Assembly (NCBI RefSeq): GCF_001039355.2
Contig: NW_019773825.1
Location: 508,958 to 536,858 of the forward strand
Direction of reading: 5' to 3'
Length of the DNA: 27,901 bases
From: Lingula anatina
Taxonomy: Eukaryota; Brachiopoda; Lingulata; Lingulida; Lingulidae
Shown: in pieces, positions 7,897-14,889 of the stretch
Position numbering within the stretch: the first letter of the stretch is position 1
Layout of the letters: every line of letters begins with the position of its first letter
The notes under the pieces: generated by a model
Told to the model about the DNA's origin: nothing
Database searches by the model: none
Seen by the model: only the letters and a program-made list of their open reading frames with translations
Program-made: the position numbers and the translations under genes

Positions 7897-10043
7897 CAGG
7901 TTTCCACAACGTAAAAATTCATTTTCAGTTTAGAATCAGATGAAAACAAGTAAAGATTTTAATTTAAAAAAAACATCTAAGCATAAGGACTTTATGGGCA
8001 AAAACTACCTGCAAATGTCTTCCAACTCTGCCCACATATCCACAATAACTGTGCTTGACTCCAACTGTTTTTGTAGAGCTCTGACAGTCACACACAGCCC
8101 TCTGGGCACTATGAACTAAAGTAAAGGAAAGCATACTGTTGGCAGATAGTTTTCATGGCCAGTAAATACAGTGAAATATACAGGACCTGTAAAATGCTGA
8201 ATGATTAAATAAGTAGTAAGTACCTTTAAATATTGATTTACGTTATCTTTATAAAAATATTTTGGTACAGTTATTCAAAGTACAAGAATTTTTTAAATAG
8301 GAAAATTGGCCTTCAAAAATTCTGAAACTGCACTATTACTGAACTAATAGGCTATGCATATATCATTAGTTACTAAATAACACCTGATTATAAAAAAATA
8401 TGTACGTTGTCTAAAATGGGAAAATAAACGTGTATAAAGACAGTTCTTAAGGGACCTCTCGGTGACTGTCAAATTTTCTTGCCAGATAATCGTATTACCA
8501 TGAAAAATACTAATTTCCAAATTGACTTCAAGCTTGGATAAATGTACACTTATACAGAAAAAATACAGCCTATAGGTATCATTGGTTGAATGCTACAAAG
8601 AGATGGCAGCAACTGGCCAAAACTGCACCTAAAAAATAGGCTACCTTACCTTATCCTTTATTGTACACAGCATGGCCAGCTGGCACCCCTTGCCTCCAAC
8701 CAGCTCTGAACTCTTGCAAGCCTCTTTTGTGAAAGGCAGCACCAGGGCCCTGTTGTCAAACTCTGGCACAGAGATAGGTTCTATTAGTGTGGGAACATGT
8801 GACTGTCTTGTAGGTGGTGAGATATCCTTGCACCTGAGATTAAAGCAAAAAAAAAAATTATGTTATATACAGAAGTGGGTTCTCTTGGTTTGGGAACAGG
8901 TGCTTGATTGACTGGAGGGGAGATATCCTTGCTCATGGAAATAAAGCAAAGAATAAAATTTTATATACAAAAGTGGGTTTTCTTTGTGTGGCAACAGGTG
9001 CCTATCTTGAAGGTGGTAAGATATCTTTGCTTCTGGAATTAAAGCAAAGAATATAATGTTATTCGCAGAAGTGGGTTCTCTTTGTGTGATTGTCATGAGG
9101 CGAGATATCCTTGTTCCTATAAATAAAGCAAAGAATAAAATTTTATAGACACAAGTGGGTTTTCTTAGTGTGGGGACAGGTAGTTATAGCTGTCTGAGAG
9201 GGGACAAGATAGTTTTGTGCCCAGAATAATAATAAGAAATAGTTACGTCATATATACAAATCAGTTAAGCTCTTGAAATCAGATTTTTTTTTTAATTTAA
9301 ATTTTTTTCATTTTTTTCCAAAATAATTACCACATATCAATTGGAATTTTAGCTCAATTAACAGACCACCTTGAGTTCATCACAAACCATCTTGTTCAAC
9401 ACAAACCTAATTCTAAACAACTTGTCAGAAAACCCAATGCTATAAAAAGTTCTATACATTAACCAGTATCATTTAATTCCTGAACTAACCTATAGCAATA
9501 CTCTGCAATGCCCCAGCCTTTCTTTCCATTCACAGTGAACTCCACTAGTTTCTCAAAAATCACATTTCCCCAGTCCTCCCCTTGGTATAACATGACAGTC
9601 TTGGTGGCCTTGACTTCTATATTGTATGTCTGACCTCCTAGAATATTAAGATATAAATGGATATATTTTCACAAACATTATGTTGTGGCCCTGCCTTTAA
9701 ATGATACATTTGAAATTTTAGGATATCAAAAGCTATTTTTAAGTCCACAATGTTTGGTATGTAACTGGCCTGCTAAAATATAAAAATCAAAACTGTTTTT
9801 TAAACAGGAACTGTTGTTGTTTAAGCTGAAAAAGAAAGACACCAATCCTATTTTTCCTCACAAAAACAATAAATAATTTCAAAACAGAATCCATGCATAT
9901 TTTTTGTTTACTTACCAGCTTTGAAATTCAATGTCCAGGAATCTGGTGGGTTCTGGTTTTCTCCAAGTAATGGCAGCCAAAGGTCGCTCTGTGTCACAGG
10001 GGCACAAAGTGCATTAGGGGTAAACTGGTAACCAAGTAATAAA
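2065..10043 (-). CDS. PEP synthase / rifampicin phosphotransferase-like protein, 16 exons, partial at both ends
   Basis: Sixteen minus-strand exons, all flanked by AG/GT and phase-compatible, join to 2020 nt (about 673 codons). In order they encode: an accessory region ending in GWGIAEYCYR; a Gly-rich VGGKG loop; VPRGLCVTVRAL; FAVRSSAVGEDS; SLMGVVIQEMV with SGVLFTQDP; ITINANYGLGE SVVSG; DPDT-type and IGSKK motifs; IEQYFGDARDIEWAV; LLQ ARPIT; then CNIGEMMPGALTPLS. This is the PPDK_N ATP-grasp domain of PEP synthase and rifampicin phosphotransferase, followed by the start of the next domain; the conserved Arg of RSSA, Glu of DIEW and Gln/Arg of LLQ-ARP are present. Family knowledge: such enzymes use ATP to phosphorylate a swivelling His domain and then a small substrate. 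The His domain would lie past the left edge. The substrate of the animal members is unknown to me. Coding 5' to 9916-10043 is not visible. Confidence 0.9.
2318..2623 (-). CDS. PEP-synthase-like gene, exon 15
   Basis: Acceptor TTATTCCAG, donor AAAAG|GTGATT; 102 codons, phase 0-0. It starts NLAIMYQNHILGNDKKVADL and continues AILGRVLEDL ... QNYYQK. It is the longest exon in the window and lies in the middle domain, where relatives carry a similar ILGR-LE segment. Confidence 0.88.
2722..2792. repeat. (CA)n microsatellite
   Basis: About 35 uninterrupted CA units in the intron between exons 15 and 14. Confidence 0.97.
2949..3044 (-). CDS. PEP-synthase-like gene, exon 14
   Basis: Acceptor TATGTCAG, donor CAT|GTAAGT; exactly 32 codons, phase 0-0. 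It encodes VMPVAAGIKPRFQPHLQKFT ... GRPLISLH. It joins in frame to both neighbours. A truncated second copy of its 5' end lies at 1148-1190. Confidence 0.82.
3302..3374 (-). CDS. PEP-synthase-like gene, exon 13
   Basis: Acceptor ATCCAG|A, donor CAG|GTGAGT; 1 nt + 24 codons. It encodes EMMPGALTPLSMSTFLRAVD LGLQ. N-IGE-MMPGA-TPLS, built across exons 12/13, corresponds to the NVGEVMPG-VTPL motif of rifampicin phosphotransferase-like proteins. Confidence 0.93.
3885..3991 (-). CDS. PEP-synthase-like gene, exon 12 (end of ATP-grasp, start of next domain)
   Basis: Acceptor TTGTCAG, donor GG|GTAAGG; 35 codons + 2 nt. It encodes ARPITSFGLETEEELMHEFD, then APLSYDREWWTTCNI. LLQ-ARPIT closes the ATP-grasp domain; E-x-E-LM-EFD and the WW-T-CN stretch open the middle domain. 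Confidence 0.93.
4036..4272. mobile_element. MITE in intron between exons 12 and 11 of the PEP-synthase-like gene
   Basis: The two halves are imperfect inverted repeats over about 90 bp: CATCCTACTATAGCTGG with TCTAACTCTGCGGGG on the left against CATCGTACTAGCTGG with CCTAACTATGTGGGG read from the right. GTCTGGCA/TGCCAGAC marks the inner ends. Target duplication not resolved; family not assigned. Confidence 0.7.
4723..4794 (-). CDS. PEP-synthase-like gene, exon 11 (DIEW/LLQ motif)
   Basis: Acceptor TTTCAG, donor CAG|GTAGGG; exactly 24 codons, phase 0-0. It encodes IEQYFGDARDIEWAVCNGQV YLLQ. The Glu of DIEW and the Gln of LLQ are ATP/metal-site residues in the family; the partner Arg (ARPIT) begins the next exon. 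Confidence 0.95.
5430..5530 (-). CDS. PEP-synthase-like gene, exon 10
   Basis: Acceptor CACTAG, donor ATG|GTAAGT; 2 nt + 33 codons. It encodes SGGTQTTEVELAAAKQCCLP, DDVILELARIGIM. It corresponds to the helical stretch (xxLSDEDVLxLAxIG in relatives) before the E-xFG-xDIEW block. Confidence 0.9.
5917..6034 (-). CDS. PEP-synthase-like gene, exon 9
   Basis: Acceptor GTTTCAG, donor GCAG|GTAAAT; 39 codons + 1 nt. It encodes SVVSGIAEPDTITVSRSWDD ... IGSKKSV. It continues the GLGE-SVVSG motif, and the -PDT- and -IGSKK- elements match the family order. Confidence 0.94.
6253..6436. mobile_element. MITE in intron between exons 9 and 8
   Basis: The left arm GTTGATCCGTGGACTAAC ... AAATATGGCAC (6259-6300) pairs with the complement of 6389-6429. 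Outer bases AACAA/TTGTT extend it slightly. A related single arm (CATACTTGATCCGCGGATCTG) occurs at about 605-630, so the family has more than one copy here. Confidence 0.7.
6477..6624 (-). CDS. PEP-synthase-like gene, exon 8 (ATP-grasp core)
   Basis: Acceptor ACATAG|A, donor GAG|GTAGGT; 1 nt + 49 codons. It encodes QHGQPIKSLMGVVIQEMVQS, then SGVLFTQDPLTANP, ITINANYGLGE. This is the most conserved block of the PEP synthase ATP-binding domain. Confidence 0.95.
6920..6984 (-). CDS. PEP-synthase-like gene, exon 7
   Basis: Acceptor ATTTCAG, donor AG|GTAGTT; 21 codons + 2 nt. It encodes VFEAVMKCWASQCTYQAVEY and an Arg. The V-KCWAS-x6-Y/A-x-YR pattern precedes QHG in the family, and the split Arg codon is completed by exon 8. 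Confidence 0.92.
7246..7316 (-). CDS. PEP-synthase-like gene, exon 6
   Basis: Acceptor GCTTCAG, donor AAG|GTATGG; 2 nt + 23 codons. It encodes EDSDEMSAAGQMETFLGIKG, the conserved segment after RSSAVG in which the SxAGQ-TFL stretch is typical of PEP synthase-type ATP-grasp domains. Confidence 0.93.
7427..7472. repeat. (GT)n microsatellite
   Basis: About 19 GT units with minor interruptions after 7465, in the intron between exons 6 and 5. Confidence 0.95.
7599..7765 (-). CDS. PEP-synthase-like gene, exon 5 (FAVRSSA motif)
   Basis: Acceptor TTTAAG|T, donor GTAG|GTACGT. It encodes GKIKGNIQECC ... GSLVETLVKEF ... EEILFAVRSSAVG. FAVRSSA with its ATP-contacting Arg is diagnostic of PPDK_N domains. 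It leaves in phase 1 and continues as GEDS in the next exon. Confidence 0.95.
7862..7897. repeat. (ATT)n microsatellite
   Basis: About 12 ATT units in the intron between exons 5 and 4. Confidence 0.95.
8009..8115 (-). CDS. PEP-synthase-like gene, exon 4
   Basis: Acceptor CTTTAG, donor AG|GTAGTT. It encodes FIVPRGLCVTVRALQKQLES and an amphipathic stretch ending ELEDIC. This matches the family's VPPGF-x-VT-x-A segment just after the Gly-rich loop. Confidence 0.9.
8650..8833 (-). CDS. PEP-synthase-like gene, exon 3 (start of ATP-grasp domain)
   Basis: Acceptor ATCTCAG|G, donor AAG|GTAAGG; 1 + 61 codons. It opens with a Pro/Ser-rich linker (KDISPPTRQSHVP), then gives LVLPF and the VGGKGCQLAML loop that begins ATP-grasp domains of this family. 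The linker part belongs to a degenerate tandem repeat running on into the intron (8779-9245). Confidence 0.9.
8779..9245. repeat. ~95-100-bp tandem repeat spanning the exon 3 acceptor
   Basis: Units start near 8779, 8880, 8980, 9076 and 9161 (TTCTCTTTGTGTGG-like), each with GAGATATCCTTG and AATAAAGCAAAGAATA. The first unit contains the start of exon 3 and its splice acceptor. Others would read KDISPP-like on the minus strand (unit 2 openly, unit 3 with a stop). A decayed multiplication of an intron/exon boundary. Confidence 0.8.
9490..9637 (-). CDS. PEP-synthase-like gene, exon 2
   Basis: Acceptor ATTCTAG, donor TATAG|GTTAGT; starts with the last two bases of a split Gly codon and ends with AG of a split Arg codon. 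It encodes GQTYNIEVKATKTVMLYQGE DWG ... FTVNGKKGWGIAEYCYR. The GWGI-E-YR ending is the conserved close of the accessory domain before the ATP-grasp linker. Confidence 0.88.
9916..10043 (-). CDS. PEP-synthase-like gene, exon 1 of those visible (accessory region)
   Basis: Acceptor TTTCCAG, donor G|GTAAGT; enters and leaves in phase 1. It encodes LLLGYQFTPNALCAPVTQSD ... GENQNPPDSW ... FKA, resembling the N-terminal accessory region of animal putative PEP synthases as I recall it. The frame stays open upstream to an ATG at 10183, but 10050-10160 matches a repeat found at 11820-11930, so I treat that extension as intron. Confidence 0.8.
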
Positions 10044-10548
10044 CTGGAAACAAGGGAAAAGCTGTCAAACATACAGACAAAAGCAGAAAATAATGATGCA
10101 CAAAATAGTTTATTTGGCCAATTTTGATGCAGTAATACTATTTTAAATTCAGACTTATGCAAAATTGGGTCAAAATCAATCAACGATATCTATCATTCAC
10201 AATGAATGTCTCAGGGCTTCAAGTTCCTATCTTTTTTCAATTTTTTTTTTTTTTTGAGATGTTCCTTTTTTTTTCTATTTTTCAGAGAAAATGCTTATTT
10301 TTTCCTATTTTTGTGGTCTAGAAATGCATGCACTGGTTAACCAGAAAATAAAATATGTGGATACCTTAGTCAATATTGAATTGTTAATGAAGATTTGGAG
10401 AAATTTACCAAAAATATTGCCTAACTGAGCTTGGACACTACATGCCTTGCTAAAGTACAATGCAGGAAGTTGCAAAGATTACTAAAAATTTCGGTTGACT
10501 TAGATGTTTAGATGCCAACATGTATCGAACACATTGAAGTTTGTTTAA
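10044..10548. other. Intergenic or 5' intron; no exon recognised
   Basis: It holds a partial 335-bp-type repeat (10060-10140), T-rich runs (10235-10310) and otherwise nothing I can assign. If the PEP-synthase-like gene has 5' exons, they should lie here or further right, but no family motif was found. Confidence 0.4.
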
Positions 10549-10724
10549 GGCTTCGTTCACATGGAATGTCTATTTTCTAAAAATCTATTTTCTATTCGCG
10601 CTATCTTATGATCATATTGCCAGTAATTACGCCGCGGGATATTCAGGGCACAGACCGTGATCATAAGACATACCGCGAATAGAAAAAAGAATTTAGAAAA
10701 TAGACATTGCATGTGAATGAAGCC
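10549..10724. mobile_element. MITE, PIF/Harbinger-like
   Basis: 176 bp with imperfect terminal inverted repeats of about 66 bp, starting GGCTTCGTTCACATGGAATG and ending in the complement. It is flanked by the 3-bp duplication TAA (10546-10548, 10725-10727). A TWA target duplication and a GGC...TTCACA terminus fit PIF/Harbinger-derived MITEs. No coding capacity. Confidence 0.75.
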
Positions 10725-10859
10725 TAAGTCAACAAACAGACTTAGATCAGGCTTAGTCAGACTTAGTCAGGATTAGTCAGACTTAGATCTGCTACGTTTA
10801 TGTACTCATCATATTCTTGAACAGTGGGATGCCACATGAAAGTTCATTTTTCCGGGGAC

Positions 10860-11515
10860 CATGTTATCCTGCCTGACCATGAGTAGTGTATAAGTAACTT
10901 CTGCCTTTTCCTCCAAGACTATAAGGGCTAGTTAGGAAGTTGAAACTTTGGGGATTGATAGACATATCATTAGAAATGTGCATGGGTACTTCAGAATTGT
11001 AGTGCAACAGGAGGTTGGGCTGTCCTGGTGGGTGCTTGACTCTTCATACTTTTAACATAAATTGTAATTTCTGCTAATTCCTAGACCATTAGAGTTAGAA
11101 AGTTGACACTTTGGGGATTTATAGACCTATATCAACATGGGCACTTCAGAATTTTACTGTTCGAAAGGGTTGGGTTGTTCATGGGATGGTTATTTCTTAG
11201 TTCTTTTCACATCGCAACTTCTCCTGACTCCTACTAGACCACTAGAGTGAGGAAGTTCAAATTCTGGGACTTGATGGACCTAAGATCAATGATGTACATG
11301 GGCACCTCAGAATTTTAGTCCAACTGAGGGTTAGGCTGTCCCGGGGGTGGTTGATTGTTAATTCTTTCCACATTGTACTTTCATCTAACTCCTCCTAGAT
11401 CAATAAAATGAGGTAGTTCAAACTTAAGGTACTGGCAGACATATATCAACACAGTTGTGCATTTCACAAAATTTAGCGCTCCTTGGGGTTGGACTGTTCT
11501 TGGGGGCTCTTTTTT
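10860..11515 (+). repeat. Four degenerate ~157-bp tandem repeats
   Basis: Landmarks like GGTTGGGCTGTCC occur at about 11014, 11168, 11328 and 11487. Each follows a TCAGAATTTTAGT-like and an AACTTTGGGGAT-like block. Divergence is high and no frame is conserved. It is not obviously related to the 161- or 335-bp families. Confidence 0.75.
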
Positions 11516-11819
11516 TACATTAAGCATTTTTTCATTGATATTATTTTATGCATAAAATCTCCTGACCAGTTCCTGCTGTCTGGCAATACAGCTGTATATG
11601 CAGTGCATGTTTTTTCCTTTAAAGATAGATTTTTTTCCTTCGTAGATTATGTTGACTGATTATTTTTGAAGCCGACTTCACTTAAGCGAATAGAACAGAC
11701 CACAAAAAATAATCCAGTGTGTTATTTCATGATCCAGTTGTGTTTGCTCTAAACTCAGGTTTAAAAAAAAAAGAAAGAGTTTAACAAAGCATGCATGTAC
11801 CTGTATGACTTCTGGTTGC
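11516..11819. other. Unassigned AT-rich stretch
   Basis: No repeats of the neighbouring families, no credible splice-bounded coding segment and no RNA gene are seen. Confidence 0.4.
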
Positions 11820-12000
11820 GTGTGAAAGAAAAAACAAGGCAGCAAAGCTGTCAAATGTACAGACAAAAAACAGAAAATAAAGATGCAAAAAAGGTCATTT
11901 TGTCAATTTTGATGCAATAATAAATAATGCTTATAATAGCACTGTCAGTCAACACTGGATTTTAATCTTGCACAACAGGTAACATGGTCAATAACAGGAG
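11820..12000 (+). repeat. Isolated partial copy of the ~335-bp unit
   Basis: It contains AAGCTGTCAAATGTACAGAC and TTTTGATGCAATAATAAATAATG, followed by a CACAACAGGTAACA stretch also seen at about 13060. A second, shorter copy lies at 10060-10140, inside the open extension upstream of the first visible gene exon. Confidence 0.65.
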
Positions 12001-12389
12001 CGGACCCAGAGATATTTTCTGACAGTATTACAAAGTATCTATGTTGATCCATTCTCCATTTTGATGGTCTTCCAACAGAAAAAAATAGATAACAGTCAAT
12101 ATAAACTTAATAAACTGACTGTTTTCAGGAAGACCCAGAAGATGGTCCACCCCTTCAATAAAATTACAGTTTCAGGACCATGAGAGTTCAAATTCACATT
12201 ATGAAACTCTCAATATTTGAAAAATGATGACAGTGCATAAAATAATATTACATAATGTTTAAAGACATAAAAAACAATACAACTGCTTATGTGGAAATAC
12301 AGAAAATGTGCAGAGCCCCAGGCAGATGAGAGTTAAAAGTCACAAATGCAAGTGTTTGAGAAAAAATTATAAAGGAAAACATAACAAAG
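12001..12389. other. Unassigned AT-rich stretch
   Basis: Low-complexity intergenic DNA with no conserved motif that I recognise. The weak open frames have no codon structure or family similarity. Confidence 0.4.
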
Positions 12390-12610
12390 CTAGAAAAGCA
12401 CTTTGAGAGTGCAGACCTCTGCCAAGGCAGCAATTGTTGATTATTATTGATAATTGATTGATTATTGTTCCAGACCACCACCAAAAATTAATCATTGTCC
12501 TCTTTGGCCCACTTCCGACAGTTCCTGAAAATTTCTGCAAAATCAGTCCATAACTTTTTGTGTTATGTGGATGACAGACAAACGGGGGTGAAAATATGAC
12601 CTCCTTGGCA
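12390..12610 (-). repeat. Possible SINE/LINE 3'-end fragment
   Basis: On the minus strand it begins near CAAGCTCTGCCAAGGAGGTC and ends GGCAGAGGTCTGCACTCTC, followed by AAAGTGCTTTTCTAG. I recall this type of sequence as a dispersed repeat in fish and invertebrates, but cannot name the family. No ORF of note. Confidence 0.4.
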
Positions 12611-12668
12611 GAGCTTGAGGTAAATATAATTCCAATGAAGATGCTATTCAAACTTTTAATCTTCCAGT

Positions 12669-12714
12669 TTGATATATATATATATATATATATATTAATA
12701 TATATATATATATT
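12669..12714. repeat. (TA)n with central TTAATA
   Basis: Two TA runs around a TTAATA centre form an AT-only palindrome of about 45 bp. Confidence 0.9.
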
Positions 12715-12899
12715 ATTTAAAACTTATTTGCAATATTAAACAAAATTTACCTGCATAATTATCACTGCTTCCTTATTATTAATCTAGCAGAGAGCTTTAC
12801 CTTTGGGAGTTTACAGGGAAATATCAACAAGTGTGCTTTATGTAATCTCATTTAATGGCCTATTAAGGCAAATGACTTTATAACTCTGAAATTAATCTA

Positions 12900-14490
12900 G
12901 TGATACCCAAGGGTAATTTACAGACTGACCCACTCAAAGGTCTTTAGGCCCATAAGTCACACTTTAAGAAAAGCACAAAACCATAATGCCCAAAATAGGA
13001 GACTACCAATCCTGATGCAATAATACATTATGTTTAACTGCACAGTCAACATCAACTTATGCACAACAGGTAACACAGACGAAATTAAAAGCATAAGGCT
13101 TCAGGCCCATCGGAGTTCAAGTTTATACTTAGAAAGTGCCAGAATGAGAAAAATGAAAATTTCACAAAAAATGCATAAATTCAATAAAAATGATAATCCA
13201 ATAGAGCTGGTTTTCTCATATGAGCTGAAGGCCAATCCTAAAAATCGTACTTGTAAGTTAAAAATGATAATAAGTAGCACAGTTTTCTTTTCATAATGTT
13301 TGCAGTAGCAGTGCAAAAAGATTGTTGTCAATTTTGATGTAACATTACATAATAAATTAGAGAATAATTATCACCAATTTTTGTTTATTGACTATAAATA
13401 GGATGGACATGTAGAAAATATGATTACCATTCGGCTTCATGTTCATGGGAGCTCTGAGTCCCACAATGAATATGCCAAAAAGATAATGAATATTACACTA
13501 AAATGTATAGCTTCCAGAAAAAGAAGCCAATTAGACTGCTTTTCCAACTCAGGCTGCATTTTAGTCCTGTGTTTCTTTTTTGAAAGTTTGACAGTCATAA
13601 GTAACACAGTTTTCCCATAATGGTCATCAAGGCAGCAGCACCCAAAATTGTGTTTTCTTCTATTTTGATGCAACATTACATAATGCTTAACGGCATAATG
13701 ACCATCGATTTTTAATAATAAAATATAAGTGTCATGAATTTTCAGAAAATGTGACTAGCATGGGTCTTCAAGCCCGTGGAGGTTCTAAGTCACACCTTGG
13801 AAATGCCAATATGTGAAAAATTACATTTTCACAAAAAACTGTTTAATTGCCAGAAAAATTTACCAAACAGACTGCATTGCCTACTGAAGCTGTATTTTAG
13901 ACCCATGTTTCTTTCCTGTAAGTTTGAGAACAGTAATTGACACGATTTTCCTTAAATGGTCATCATGGGAGCAGTGCCCAAAACAGGGGTTTCTTCAAAT
14001 TTTGATGCAACATTACATAATGTTTAACAGCATAATGACCATCAATTTTTAATTATAAAATATTAGTATAACGCATATTCAGAAAATGTGACAAGCAAAG
14101 GTCTTCAGGATCATGGAACTTCAAAGTCATACATTGAAAATGCCAATATGTGAAAAATTAAATTTTCACAAAAAAACTGCTTAACTACCAGAAAAATTTA
14201 CCAAACAGACTGCATTGCCTACTGAAGCTGTATTTTAGTCCCATGTTTCTTTCCTGTAAGTTTGAGAACAGTAAGTGACATGACTTTCCTTAAATGGTCA
14301 TCATGGGAGCAGTGCCCAAAATAGGGGTTTCTTCAAATTTTGATGCAATATTACATAATGTTTTACAGCATAATGACCATCAATTTTTAATCATAAAATA
14401 TTAGTATCATGGATATTCAGAAAATGTGACTAGCAAAGATCTGCAGGCTCATGGAACTTCAAAGTCACATCTTAAAAATGCCAAACTGTA
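12900..14490 (+). repeat. Five tandem ~335-bp units
   Basis: The landmark TTTTGATG followed by CAA-ATTACATAATG occurs at about 13010, 13333, 13673, 14000 and 14338 (intervals 322-340 bp). Shared blocks include CTGTAAGTTTGAGAACAGTA and TGGTCATCATGGGAGCAGTG. The last two or three units are the most alike. A related inverted piece lies at 22797-22910. No ORF is conserved. Confidence 0.88.
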
Positions 14491-14513
14491 AAAAAGACAG
14501 CACTGTTCTGAAA

Positions 14514-14889
14514 TGGGTTTATTTCCATTTTAACACTTTTTAAACAAAACAAAATAAACAGTATACTTCCATTTTTATATGACCAACTAAGAAAATTGAT
14601 GAGATGGGAAAAATATCAATAGAACAGTGTTAAATGTCCAATTTCCTCCATTCTGAGATTCTGAACATAGTTGATGATTGAATCTAACAAACTGCAATAT
14701 GATATGATATGAGTTTATTTCCATTTTTGACACTTTATTACACAATACACGATATCAAGTTTACCATCATTTTTACATAATCAACTAACAATGTTGTAAA
14801 GATGCAGGAAATATCAAACAAACACTTTTACGTATCTTATTAGTTAAATAATGAGACTGTTAACATGCTTAAGAATTGAATCTGAGGAA
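14514..14889 (+). repeat. Two ~193-bp degenerate tandem units
   Basis: Both units start with GTTTATTTCCATTTT (near 14517 and 14710) and end with a TTGAATCT-type stretch. The first unit reappears inverted at 22600-22790. The end of the second reappears inverted at the right window edge (about 27840-27901). Confidence 0.8.

Noticed and set aside
9908-10183. Extension of the first visible exon to an ATG at 10183
   Set aside because: 10060-10140 is a copy of a dispersed repeat, a good acceptor (TTTCCAG) lies at 10044-10050, and the family similarity starts after it. An alternative first exon is not fully excluded.
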